In this document: positions 41,814-51,340 of the stretch, piece by piece
Numbering within the stretch: position 1 is the stretch's first letter
How the letters are laid out: every line of letters begins with the position of its first letter
Assembly: GCA_963705525.1 (NCBI GenBank)
Contig: CAVPJW010000003.1
Span: 434,001 to 498,000, forward strand
DNA from: CAVPJW01 sp963705525
GTDB lineage: Bacteria; Acidobacteriota; Vicinamibacteria; Vicinamibacterales; CAVPJW01
DNA: 64,000 nucleotides
Reading direction: 5' to 3'
Made by a program: the position numbers and the translations under genes
The notes under the pieces: model-generated
What the model saw: only the letters and a program-made list of their open reading frames with translations
The model's database searches: none
What the model was told of the DNA's origin: nothing

Positions 41814-42932
41814 ATGGAACTTGTCGTCCGGAAGAACGACCTTCTGCGAGAACTGCAACTTTTCCAGGGCATCGTCGAACGCAAGAACACGATTCCGATT
41901 CTTGCCAACGTGCTGATGGAAGCCAAGGGAGGGGAGATCAAATTTCTGGCAACCGATCTGGAGGTTGGTCTTCGGAGCAAATGCGAAGCCTCGGTCTCGA
42001 AAGGCGGATCGCTGACGCTGCCGGCGAAGAAGCTCTACGAGATCGTCAAGTCGCTGCCCGAAACCGCCGAGGTGCGGATCGAGGAAGACAAGGGCGGCGT
42101 CAAGGTAGCCTCCGACAAGTTCGACTCGCGGATGCAGACGCTGCCGCGGGAAGACTATCCCGTCGTTCCCGAAGAGACCGGTTCGGGACAGGCAACACTG
42201 TCGCGCGCGTCGCTCCGCGACATGGTCGCCAAGACTCAGTTTGCGATCACTGGAGAGGACACGCGCTATTTCCTGAACGGCGCGCTCTTTGTCCTGAAGC
42301 CGGATGAAATGACGCTGGTCGCGACCGATGGCCACCGCCTGGCGCTGGCGTCGGTCAAGCGCGAGAAGACGAAGGGCGCCAAGGAATCAGATGAGGTTCG
42401 CGCAATTCTTCCCAAGAAGACGCTCTCTGAGCTCGGGCGCCTGCTCGCGGAAGGGGATGACGACATTCGATACGAGCGCGGTGAAAACCATCTATTTTTT
42501 GCCATTGGCAACCGGATGCTGATCTCACGCGTCATCGACGGACAGTTTCCGGCGTACGACAGGGTCATTCCAAAGGGCAACGACAAGTCGATCGAGTTCG
42601 ATCGGGACCGCATCACGAATGCCGTCCGGCGTGTGGCGCTCCTGTCGAACGAGCGCTCTCGGGCCGTCAAGTTCCAGATCGAAAAAGGTAAGGTCGAGGT
42701 GACGTCGAGCAGCCCAGAATTTGGCGAGGCCCGAGAAGTGCTGGTGGTCGACTACGCCGGCGGACCCGTGCAGATTTGTTTCAATGCTCAGTACGTGCTC
42801 GATTTCCTGAACGTCGTCGATACCGACGCAGTGACGCTCGAGTTGAAGGATGAGACGAGCCAGGCCCTGATGAAGCCCGTCGGCTCAGGCCCACTCAACT
42901 ACATCTACGTCATCATGCCCATGCGCATCTGA
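41814..42932 (+). CDS. dnaN: DNA polymerase III sliding clamp, beta subunit
   Basis: 372 residues, the usual length. MELVVRKNDLLRELQLFQGIVERKNTIPILANVLMEA at the start, LTLPAKKLYEIVKSLPE, VATDGHRLALASV and a C-terminal PLNYIYVIMPMR match the three-domain clamp. GAGG precedes ATG 41814 by about 10 bases. It follows dnaA in the classic order. Confidence 0.97.
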   Translation: MELVVRKNDLLRELQLFQGIVERKNTIPILANVLMEAKGGEIKFLATDLEVGLRSKCEASVSKGGSLTLPAKKLYEIVKSLPETAEVRIEEDKGGVKVASDKFDSRMQTLPREDYPVVPEETGSGQATLSRASLRDMVAKTQFAITGEDTRYFLNGALFVLKPDEMTLVATDGHRLALASVKREKTKGAKESDEVRAILPKKTLSELGRLLAEGDDDIRYERGENHLFFAIGNRMLISRVIDGQFPAYDRVIPKGNDKSIEFDRDRITNAVRRVALLSNERSRAVKFQIEKGKVEVTSSSPEFGEAREVLVVDYAGGPVQICFNAQYVLDFLNVVDTDAVTLELKDETSQALMKPVGSGPLNYIYVIMPMRI

Positions 42933-42969
42933 CGAGCGACAGTGCGACTGACAAAGGACCAACGCCACA

Positions 42970-45579
42970 TTGACCGAACTGGACAGGACGCGCCCCACGA
43001 CTTCTGAACAGGATCCTCTCCCCCCACAGCCAGGGGAACCCCAGCATGTTCAGCAACCCGTCCCCGCTGCCAATGGCGGGAATGGCCGGGGTGTGTCCGG
43101 CGGGCACAGCGCAGAAGAGTACGGCGCGGACAAGATCAAGGTCCTCGAAGGTCTTGAAGCGGTTCGCAAACGTCCTGCGATGTACATCGGTTCAACAGGG
43201 GCGCCGGGTCTTCATCACCTGGTCTACGAAGTCGTTGACAACTCCATCGATGAAGCGCTGGCCGGGTTCTGCAACGAGATCAATGTCACCATCCATCTCG
43301 ACAATTCCGTGACCGTGATCGACAACGGCCGCGGCATTCCCGTGGACGAGCACGCCAGCGGCAAGTCTGCCGCCGAAGTGGTTCTGACGATGCTCCATGC
43401 CGGCGGGAAGTTCGACAACGACAGCTACAAGGTGTCGGGCGGTCTCCACGGGGTGGGCGTCTCGGTGGTCAACGCGCTGTCGGAAACGCTCGAGCTCGAG
43501 ATCTGGCGCAACGGTCAGGTCTTTCAGCAGAACTACGAGCGCGGCCGGCCGCTGGGCCATCTGGAAACGACAGGCACGACCAAGAGGCGCGGCACCAAGA
43601 TCACGTTCAAACCGGATGCAACCGTCTTCGAGAGCATCGACTTCAGTTTCGACACGCTGGCACAACGGCTGCGCGAGCTGGCGTTCCTGAACGCGGGCGT
43701 GCTCGTGACCCTCGACGACGAGCGCGACGGCAAGACGCACAAGTTTCAGTATGAGGGCGGCATCACCTCGTTCGTGACGCACCTCAACAAGAACAGAACT
43801 CCCATCAACGACAAGCCCATCTTCATGCGAGGTGAGCGGGAAGGCATCGAGACCGAGCTCGCCCTGCAGTGGAATGACGGCTATACGGAGACGCTGTACT
43901 CCTTCGCGAACAACATCAATACGCACGAAGGCGGCACGCATCTCTCAGGATTCCGATCGGCGCTCACGAGAACGATCAACTTCTACGCGAGCAAGAACAA
44001 CCTCGCCAAGGATCTCAGCGAGAGCATCAGCGGCGACGACATCCGCGAAGGGCTGACTGCGGTTATCAGCGTCAAGATTCCCAATCCGCAGTTCGAAGGG
44101 CAGACCAAGACCAAGCTGGGCAACACCGAGGTCAAGGGCATCGTCGAGGCCATCGTCAACGACAAGCTCGGATCGTTCCTCGAGGAGAACCCGTCGATTG
44201 CGCGCCGCATCATTGGCAAAGCCGTGGAAGCAGCGCGGGCGCGCGAGGCGGCACGCAAAGCCCGCGATCTGGTGCGCCGCAAGGGCGCGCTCGACAGCAG
44301 CACGCTCCCCGGCAAGCTTGCGGATTGCCAGGAGCGCGATCCGGCCTTGAGCGAGCTTTACATCGTCGAGGGCGAGTCGGCGGGCGGATCCGCCAAGCAG
44401 GGACGCGACCGTCGATTCCAGGCCATCCTCCCGATCAAGGGGAAGATCCTGAACGTCGAGAAGGCCCGGTTCGACAAGATGCTCGGCAGCGACGAAATCC
44501 GGACGATGATCGCCGCGCTCGGATGCGGGATCGGCGAGGAAGACTTCGACATCGGCAAGCTCCGTTACCACCGCATCATCATCATGACGGACGCGGACGT
44601 CGACGGGTCCCACATCCGGACGCTGCTCCTGACGTTCTTCTACCGGCAAATGCGGAAGCTGGTGGACAACGGTCACATCTACATCGCTCAGCCTCCGCTC
44701 TACCGCGCGAAGCGGGGCAAGGGCGAGACGTACATCAAGGACGATCGCGAGCTCGAGTCATATCTGATCAAACGCGCCGCGGAATCACGCACCGTGAAGT
44801 TGCCCGATCGTCGGACGCTGTCCGGCGGTGATCTCGAACGCCTTCTCCACAAGACGATTGCATACCAGAAGTACCTCAACATCGTGGAGCGGCGCGGACA
44901 CGCGCGAGACATCATCGAGGCGCTCCTCGATCGCGGCGCGGATCGTGCGTTCTTCGCCGATCGAGCGCGGCTCACGGATATTGCCGAGGCGTTGAGCAGC
45001 GAGACTCGCACGGTCACCGTGCAGGCCGACGAAGAACACAACATGTTCACGCTCCAAATCGATGACCGATCCAACGGGTACCCCCGTCAGGACAGCGTTG
45101 GTTTGGCGTTCGTCACCGGAAGCGAGTACCGAACGCTCCTGCACACGCACCGCGAGATCAAGGACGAGATCAAGCTGCCGCTGGTCGTCACCTCCACCGG
45201 ACAGGCTGATGAGACCGACGAGGCGTCGGCCGGTGACGGCGCGGCTACAGTCGAAGGCACGCAGGCGAGACCGGCCGGTTCTGGCCGGCGTCAGGAACCG
45301 GACGTCACGATCGAGACGATCGATTCGCTCGTGGACTATTTCATAGCGGCAGGCAAGAAGGGTGTCGCGATCAATCGCTATAAAGGCCTTGGCGAGATGA
45401 ATCCGGAGCAGCTGTGGGAAACGACCATGAACCCGGACATCCGGACATTGCTCCAGGTTCGCGCCGAGGATCACACGGAAGCCGACCTGATGTTCACCAC
45501 GCTGATGGGTGACCAGGTCGAGCCGCGCCGCAAGTTCATCGAAGACAACGCTCTGGACGTCAAGAACCTGGACGTCTGA
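42970..45579 (+). CDS. gyrB: DNA gyrase subunit B
   Basis: 869 residues. After a 45-residue low-complexity Pro/Gly-rich lead, the GHKL ATPase begins at YGADKIKVLEGLEAVRKRPAMYIG, with NGRGIPVDEH and HAGGKFDNDSYKVSGGLHGVGVS. The TOPRIM part has EGESAGGSAKQGRDR and IIIMTDADVDGSHIRTLLL. A long insert before the C terminus is like that of Gram-negative GyrB. The start is TTG 42970 with AAAGGA upstream; the true start could be a little later. recF is absent between dnaN and gyrB. Confidence 0.96.
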   Translation: MTELDRTRPTTSEQDPLPPQPGEPQHVQQPVPAANGGNGRGVSGGHSAEEYGADKIKVLEGLEAVRKRPAMYIGSTGAPGLHHLVYEVVDNSIDEALAGFCNEINVTIHLDNSVTVIDNGRGIPVDEHASGKSAAEVVLTMLHAGGKFDNDSYKVSGGLHGVGVSVVNALSETLELEIWRNGQVFQQNYERGRPLGHLETTGTTKRRGTKITFKPDATVFESIDFSFDTLAQRLRELAFLNAGVLVTLDDERDGKTHKFQYEGGITSFVTHLNKNRTPINDKPIFMRGEREGIETELALQWNDGYTETLYSFANNINTHEGGTHLSGFRSALTRTINFYASKNNLAKDLSESISGDDIREGLTAVISVKIPNPQFEGQTKTKLGNTEVKGIVEAIVNDKLGSFLEENPSIARRIIGKAVEAARAREAARKARDLVRRKGALDSSTLPGKLADCQERDPALSELYIVEGESAGGSAKQGRDRRFQAILPIKGKILNVEKARFDKMLGSDEIRTMIAALGCGIGEEDFDIGKLRYHRIIIMTDADVDGSHIRTLLLTFFYRQMRKLVDNGHIYIAQPPLYRAKRGKGETYIKDDRELESYLIKRAAESRTVKLPDRRTLSGGDLERLLHKTIAYQKYLNIVERRGHARDIIEALLDRGADRAFFADRARLTDIAEALSSETRTVTVQADEEHNMFTLQIDDRSNGYPRQDSVGLAFVTGSEYRTLLHTHREIKDEIKLPLVVTSTGQADETDEASAGDGAATVEGTQARPAGSGRRQEPDVTIETIDSLVDYFIAAGKKGVAINRYKGLGEMNPEQLWETTMNPDIRTLLQVRAEDHTEADLMFTTLMGDQVEPRRKFIEDNALDVKNLDV

Positions 45580-45636
45580 GATTGCAGCGTCCGCTCGTTC
45601 CCACGGCTTGAAGCCCTCGGGGACCATTCAGATCAC

Positions 45637-48117
45637 ATGAACATCGCCGCCTCCAGAGTGCCCGTCAACATCGAAGACGAGATGAAGCGCTCGTACATGG
45701 ATTACGCCATGAGCGTAATCATCGGGCGCGCGCTGCCCGACGTGCGAGACGGCCTCAAGCCCGCCCATCGTCGTGTCCTGTACGGCATGCGACTGATGGG
45801 TCTCGCGTCGAATCGCGGCTATCGCAAGTGCGCCAAGATCGTCGGCGAGGTGATGGGCAACTTCCATCCGCATGGTGACGCCTCGATCTACGACACCCTC
45901 GTGCGGATGGCGCAGGACTTCAACATGCGGTATCCCCTGGTGGACGGCCAGGGGAACTTCGGCTCGATCGACGGCGACCCTCCGGCCGCCATGCGGTACA
46001 CGGAGGCGCGGCTCCAGGCGCTCGCCGAAGAGATGATGGCCGATCTCGACAAGGAGACGGTCGACTTCGTTCCCAACTACGACGAGACCACCGAAGAGCC
46101 CACCGTTCTTCCGACGCCGTTTCCCAACCTGTTGGTCAATGGTTCTGCCGGCATCGCGGTCGGTATGGCGACCAATATCCCACCGCACAATCTCCGCGAA
46201 GTCATTGCCGCGGTGATCTGGCTGATCGAGCAGGGCCGCGGTCTCGACGAAGCGGCGCCGTCGATGTCTTCCGATGAAAAGCGGCAGAAGCTCCTCGAGC
46301 TCATACCCGGCCCCGATCTTCCCACCGGCGGCTACATCGTCGGACGATCCGGTATCGCGGCCGCCTACCGGGACGGACGCGGCACGTTCGTGATGCGCGC
46401 GAAGTCGACGATCGAGACGTCGAAGAAGGGCGACAAGATCTCGATCATCGTCACCGAGATTCCTTACCAGGTGAACAAGGCGAAGCTGATCGAGAAGATC
46501 GCCGAACTGGTTCAGGAAAAGACGATCGACGGCATTTCGGATCTGCGGGACGAGTCCGATCGCGAAGGCATGCGAATCGTGATCGAGCTGCGGCGCGGAG
46601 AGGTCGCCGAAGTCGTTCTGAACAACCTCTACAAACACACGCCGCTTCAACAGAGTTTCGGCATCATCATGCTCGCGATCGCCGGCGGCCGGCCGAAGGT
46701 GCTGCCGCTCGTCGATCTGCTCGAAGAATTCATCGATTTCCGGCGCGACGTGGTGCGCCGCCGCACTGAGTTCGAGCTCCGGAAGGCCGAGGCGCGCGCG
46801 CACATTCTCGAAGGGCTGAGAATCGCCCTCGATCACCTCGATGCGGTCATCAAGCTGATCAGGGGGTCGAAGACGCCGGTGGAGGCGCGCGACGGCCTCA
46901 TGCGCGAGTTCAAGCTCAGCGCGATCCAGGCGCAAGCCATTCTCGACATGCAGCTCCAGCGCCTGACGGGTCTGGAGCGCCAGAAGATCGTTGATGAGCT
47001 GATCGAGATCCTAAAAACGATCGAACGCCTCCGCGCCATTCTCGGAAGCGATCGACTCCTGATGCAAATCGTTGTCGAGGAGCTGAAGGCGGTTCAGCAG
47101 AAGTACGGCGACGACCGGCGCACGCAGATCATCGACGAGACGGGCGACATCCGCGTCGAAGACCTGATTGCCGAAGAAGACATGGCCATTACGGTCAGCA
47201 GCACGGGCTATATCAAGCGAACCGCCATCACGACCTATCGAAACCAGCGCCGCGGCGGCAAGGGCCGCATTGGCATGCGCACACGCGAAGAGGACTTCGT
47301 CAGCCACCTCTTCGTGGCGTCAACGCATGCGTACATCATGATCTTCTCGGATCGGGGCCGCGCGTACTGGCTGAAGGTCCACGAAATCCCGGATGTTGGA
47401 CCGGGTGGCAAGGGCAAGGCGATTCAGAACCTCGTGTCTCTCGATCCGGGCGAGCGCATCGCGGCCCTGTTGACCGTCAAATCCTTCGACCCGGACAGAT
47501 TCATCGTGATGGGCACCCGGAAGGGGAGCGTCAAGAAGACCGAGCTTACGGAGTTCCGCAACCCGCGAGCGAGCGGCATCATCGCGATGGGCGTCGAAGA
47601 CGACGACGCGGTGATTGCCGTGCAGATGACCGATGGCCAGGGCGAGATCTTCATCGGCACGCGCGACGGCATGGCCATCCGGTTCCCCGAGAGCGACGTG
47701 CGCCCGATGGGCCGGACCGCCTACGGCGTGCGCGGGATCAGCCTCCGCGAAGAGGACCGCGTCGTGGCCATGGAAGTGGTCCGGACCGGCGGCACGCTCC
47801 TGACCGTGACCGAGCACGGCTATGGCAAGCGAACCGATATTGAAGAATATCGAGTGCAGTCGCGGGGCGGTGTCGGTATTATTAACATCCAAACGACGGA
47901 ACGAAACGGGCAGGTTGTGGGCATACTCTCCGTCCACGACGACGAAGAGTTCATGCTGATTACACAGCAAGGCAAGATTCTCCGAATGGCCACGCGCGAT
48001 ATCCGAGCGATCGGACGCGCAACCCAGGGCGTCCGGCTGATCGAGATGGAAGGCGACGATCGGGTCGTCTCGACGGCGCGGCTGGCAGAAGGCGAAGAAG
48101 AGGTAAAGGAGGGGTGA
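45637..48117 (+). CDS. gyrA: DNA gyrase subunit A
   Basis: 826 residues. RSYMDYAMSVIIGRALPDVRDGLKPAHRRVLYGM begins the breakage domain; the catalytic Tyr is in MRYTEARL. The C-terminal beta-pinwheel carries the GyrA box QRRGGKG, which marks it as gyrase rather than topoisomerase IV. The quinolone-contact region reads HPHGDASIYD, with Ala where E. coli has Ser83. The next gene starts one base after the stop. Confidence 0.97.
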   Translation: MNIAASRVPVNIEDEMKRSYMDYAMSVIIGRALPDVRDGLKPAHRRVLYGMRLMGLASNRGYRKCAKIVGEVMGNFHPHGDASIYDTLVRMAQDFNMRYPLVDGQGNFGSIDGDPPAAMRYTEARLQALAEEMMADLDKETVDFVPNYDETTEEPTVLPTPFPNLLVNGSAGIAVGMATNIPPHNLREVIAAVIWLIEQGRGLDEAAPSMSSDEKRQKLLELIPGPDLPTGGYIVGRSGIAAAYRDGRGTFVMRAKSTIETSKKGDKISIIVTEIPYQVNKAKLIEKIAELVQEKTIDGISDLRDESDREGMRIVIELRRGEVAEVVLNNLYKHTPLQQSFGIIMLAIAGGRPKVLPLVDLLEEFIDFRRDVVRRRTEFELRKAEARAHILEGLRIALDHLDAVIKLIRGSKTPVEARDGLMREFKLSAIQAQAILDMQLQRLTGLERQKIVDELIEILKTIERLRAILGSDRLLMQIVVEELKAVQQKYGDDRRTQIIDETGDIRVEDLIAEEDMAITVSSTGYIKRTAITTYRNQRRGGKGRIGMRTREEDFVSHLFVASTHAYIMIFSDRGRAYWLKVHEIPDVGPGGKGKAIQNLVSLDPGERIAALLTVKSFDPDRFIVMGTRKGSVKKTELTEFRNPRASGIIAMGVEDDDAVIAVQMTDGQGEIFIGTRDGMAIRFPESDVRPMGRTAYGVRGISLREEDRVVAMEVVRTGGTLLTVTEHGYGKRTDIEEYRVQSRGGVGIINIQTTERNGQVVGILSVHDDEEFMLITQQGKILRMATRDIRAIGRATQGVRLIEMEGDDRVVSTARLAEGEEEVKEG

Positions 48118-48118
48118 C

Positions 48119-48856
48119 ATGTTTCGGCCGACAGTGAACCGGCTGGCGTGGACGAGCGCAGCTCTCGTTCTGGCGCTGGCGGCAATGGCTTGCGGCGGAT
48201 CCCCTGAAGAGGCGGGGCTTCGGCAGTTCTTCCGGGCTGCCCAGTTGCGCGACAGTCAGACGCTCGCCAACTTTTCCGCCGCCACGTTCGATCCTCAGAC
48301 CGACGGCATCGTCCAGAGCTTCAAGGTTGTGAGCGTGAGCGAGGAACAGCGCTCGCCCCTCAAGCTCAAGGAGCTCTCAAAGGCGCTCGACGAAGCCAAG
48401 GCGGCCGACGATGAGTTCTCGAAGAGAAAGAAGACCTATCAGGACGCCAATCTCGAGGCGATCGACCGTGTGCTCAAGGCCGAGAGGACGAATGCCAAGC
48501 TGAAGGGCAAGGACGCCGAAGTGCAGGCCGCATGGACGAAATGGCGTGACGAGGCGTCGCAGCACTCGAAAACGCTGTCCGACGCGCGCGCGGCGTTCAA
48601 CGATGAGCGTCCGTTGGTCGAGCTGAGCCTCGAGAATCCTCGCGCACCGGTGGATGCGACGACCGTCGATGGCGACATGGTCAGCAAGGTCGTGACCACG
48701 GACGCGCAGGTCAAGATGCCCGATGGCCAGGTCGTGCCCAAGACGCTGATGATCACCATGCAGCGCGTCGTCGGAAAGGTCGGCGACAAGGACGTCACCG
48801 GCAAGTGGATTATTTCGACCATCAAGGGCGGAGGGGCCGCCGCCCCGACGAGCTAG
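48119..48856 (+). CDS. Probable lipoprotein of unknown function
   Basis: 245 residues. The N terminus LAWTSAALVLALAAMACGG looks like a lipoprotein signal with Cys after a loose lipobox (AMAC). The middle is highly charged and helical (SKALDEAKAADDEFSKRKKTY, ERTNAKLKGKDAEVQAAW). The end has a strand-rich part (VVTTDAQVKMPDGQVVPKTLMITMQRVVGKV). No family was recognised. It starts one base after gyrA and is probably cotranscribed. Confidence 0.7.
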   Translation: MFRPTVNRLAWTSAALVLALAAMACGGSPEEAGLRQFFRAAQLRDSQTLANFSAATFDPQTDGIVQSFKVVSVSEEQRSPLKLKELSKALDEAKAADDEFSKRKKTYQDANLEAIDRVLKAERTNAKLKGKDAEVQAAWTKWRDEASQHSKTLSDARAAFNDERPLVELSLENPRAPVDATTVDGDMVSKVVTTDAQVKMPDGQVVPKTLMITMQRVVGKVGDKDVTGKWIISTIKGGGAAAPTS

Positions 48857-48869
48857 GATTTCCCGTGAC

Positions 48870-48903
48870 GGCGGGCGGCAGGTCAATGCTGCCCGCCTCT
48901 TTC
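48870..48903 (+). terminator. Probable intrinsic terminator of the gyrase operon
   Basis: GGCGGGC (48870-48876) pairs with GCCCGCC (48891-48897), followed by TCTTTCC. The loop is 14 bases and the T-run is interrupted, so it is a moderate candidate, placed 14 bases after the lipoprotein stop. Confidence 0.5.
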
Positions 48904-48982
48904 CTGGCGATGGTTCGTTCGCAGCCCAGCTCGAGTAGCCCAGAATGACGTGACCCAGAACTTTACCTCCGGGATCCGCGCC

Positions 48983-51253
48983 TCACGCCGGCTCCAGCTT
49001 GGCGTATTTCGCCCGCAGCGTTTTCCTGCCCACCATATCGAATCGCACAACGAGCTTCATGTCATCGCCCAGGTCCTCGGCCTCGAGGATGGTTCCGAGT
49101 CCGAACTGGGCGTGCCGGACCTTGAGGCCGGGGCGGACGGTCAACGACTGGTCCTCGTTCTCATAGGCGAATGCGGGCTCGACGGTCTCGCGCGAGTGAT
49201 CTCCGGATCGACCGTGGCCGCGAGGCCGATACGATCGACCCGTGTAGCCGCTCGATGGGAAGGTGCCCTGATAGAACGTGGTTCCCGCCGTCGGGATTCG
49301 CTCGATCAAGTCCGCAGGCACTTCGTCGAGAAAGCGTGATGGCCGAGTGGACTGGTATTCGCCGAACACCCTTCGCCGAGCCGCGCTCGTGAGCACGAGA
49401 CGCGAACGGGCCCTCGTCATCCCCACATAACAGAGCCGTCGCTCTTCCTCGAGCTCGGCATCGTCCTCGCTGGATCGCGAATGCGGGAACAACCCTTCTT
49501 CGAGACCGGCCATCACCACGACCGGAAACTCCAGACCTTTCGCACTGTGCAGCGTCATCAACCAGATGCGCGCATCGCGTGAGCCCGCCTCTTCATCGAC
49601 GTCGGACAGGAGCGAAATGCGATCGAGGAATCCGCCAAGCGTCGGCTCGGGATCGCGCGCTTCGTATTCCTTCGCGGCCGAGACAAGCTCCATCAGGTTG
49701 GCGATGCGCCCTTCGGCCTCTTCACTCCGTTCCTGCCTGAGGTCCTGCAGATAGCCTGTCTGATCGAGCATCTTGCCAATGACGATGGAGACCGGCTCGG
49801 ACGAGGCGATTGCCGTGAGGTTGGTGATCAGATCGCGGAAGACGCGAAGCGACGCGAGCGCGCGCGCCGGAAGAAGGCGCGCGTCGATGGCCTGGCAAAG
49901 CCGGGCCCAGAGTGTGGCGGACTCCCCTGCTTCCCCTGAGCCGAGGCCCTGGGCAGTCGCCGGGCCTCGCGCCGGTTTCGGCGGTTCGAGCCCGTCCATG
50001 ACGCCCTTGCCGATGCCGCGCGCCGGGACGTTGATCACGCGCCTCAGGCTGACATCGTCATGGGGATTGATGAGGAGTTTCAGGTACGCGAGCGAGTCCT
50101 TGATTTCCTTGCGTTCGTAGAACCGTACGCTGCCGACGATCTTGTAGTGGAGCCCGTGGCGGACGAGTGAGTCCTCGATCGACCTCGACTGCGAATTGGT
50201 GCGGTAGAGGACCGCCACCGTTGCGTCGACATCATCGGCCAGTGCCGAGCGCGCCGTGCGCGTGATGAAGTCGGCCTCGTCGAGCTCGTCTTCTCCCCTG
50301 AAGTACCGAATCTGGTCGCCGCCGCTCCTCTCGGTCCAGAGGCGCTTGTCTTTCCGGTTGCGGTTCTGTCGAATGACGGCCGATGCCGCATCGAGAATGA
50401 TCTGCGTCGATCGATAGTTGCGTTCGAGACGAACGACGATGGCTTCGGGAAAGTCCTGCTCGAAGTCCAGGATGTTGCGGAGGTCGGCTCCGCGCCACTT
50501 GTAGATCGATTGATCGGGGTCGCCCACGACGGCAAGATTCCGGTGGCGCTCGGCCAGCCGGCGCACGAGAAGATACTGGGGGCGATTCGTGTCCTGATAC
50601 TCGTCCACCATGACGAAGCGGAACTGCCCGGAGTACTTCGCCCGCACGCTCTCGGACTTCTCGAAGAGATCGACTGTTCTGAGGAGCAGGTCGTCGAAGT
50701 CGAGCGCGTTGGCTTGTGAGAGGCCCTTCAGATAGAGCGCGTGCACGCGCGCCAGGCGCTCGCCCCTGACACCGCCGGTCGAGAGAAACTCTTCCGGCCC
50801 CTCCATCCTGTTCCGCGCGTGGCTGATGGCCGAGAGCGCCGCCCGCGGCGACAGGAACCCGTCGTCAATGTTGAGGTCTTTGAGGACCTGCTTGACGAGC
50901 GCGAGCTGATCGTTCGAATCGTAGATGACGAAGTCGCGGGTGAGGCCGATGGCGGGCGCCTCGCGCCGCAGCAGTCGCGCGCAGAGCGAGTGGAATGTGG
51001 ACATCCAGATGCCGGAGCAATCGCCATCGGATAACGCCTCGACTCGGGCCAGCATTTCCTCGGCGGCCTTGTTGGTGAACGTGACGGCGAGGATTTCCTC
51101 AGGGCGTGCGTGACCTGACGCAATCAGATGCGCAATGCGATGCGCGATCACGCGTGTCTTGCCCGACCCCGCGCCCGCAAGGATCAGCAGGGCGCCGTTG
51201 GTTTGGAGCACAGCCTCGCGCTGTTCTGGATTGAGAGACGACAGGAGATCCAT
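48983..51253 (-). CDS. pcrA: UvrD/PcrA-family ATP-dependent DNA helicase
   Basis: About 756 residues. Motif I is ILAGAGSGKTRVIAHRIAHLI, motif II MVDEYQDTNRPQY, motif III VGDPDQSIYKWRGA, and motif V/VI blocks include TLHSAKGLEFPVVVMAGLEEGLFPH and CYVGMTRARSRL. The C-terminal region ends with VRHAQFGLGTILEAE, a tail typical of PcrA that binds RNA polymerase. The start at 51253 (MDLLSSLNPEQREAV) matches family N termini better than the upstream in-frame start. Confidence 0.95.
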   Translation of the reverse strand: MDLLSSLNPEQREAVLQTNGALLILAGAGSGKTRVIAHRIAHLIASGHARPEEILAVTFTNKAAEEMLARVEALSDGDCSGIWMSTFHSLCARLLRREAPAIGLTRDFVIYDSNDQLALVKQVLKDLNIDDGFLSPRAALSAISHARNRMEGPEEFLSTGGVRGERLARVHALYLKGLSQANALDFDDLLLRTVDLFEKSESVRAKYSGQFRFVMVDEYQDTNRPQYLLVRRLAERHRNLAVVGDPDQSIYKWRGADLRNILDFEQDFPEAIVVRLERNYRSTQIILDAASAVIRQNRNRKDKRLWTERSGGDQIRYFRGEDELDEADFITRTARSALADDVDATVAVLYRTNSQSRSIEDSLVRHGLHYKIVGSVRFYERKEIKDSLAYLKLLINPHDDVSLRRVINVPARGIGKGVMDGLEPPKPARGPATAQGLGSGEAGESATLWARLCQAIDARLLPARALASLRVFRDLITNLTAIASSEPVSIVIGKMLDQTGYLQDLRQERSEEAEGRIANLMELVSAAKEYEARDPEPTLGGFLDRISLLSDVDEEAGSRDARIWLMTLHSAKGLEFPVVVMAGLEEGLFPHSRSSEDDAELEEERRLCYVGMTRARSRLVLTSAARRRVFGEYQSTRPSRFLDEVPADLIERIPTAGTTFYQGTFPSSGYTGRSYRPRGHGRSGDHSRETVEPAFAYENEDQSLTVRPGLKVRHAQFGLGTILEAEDLGDDMKLVVRFDMVGRKTLRAKYAKLEPA

Positions 51254-51340
51254 GGGGGAACGCCACTTGTCGGCTCTTGGCACAAGGCTTGAGACCTGAG
51301 TTGGCCCTGAGCCCCGGGTCGTGCGCCTACAAGCAGCTCC

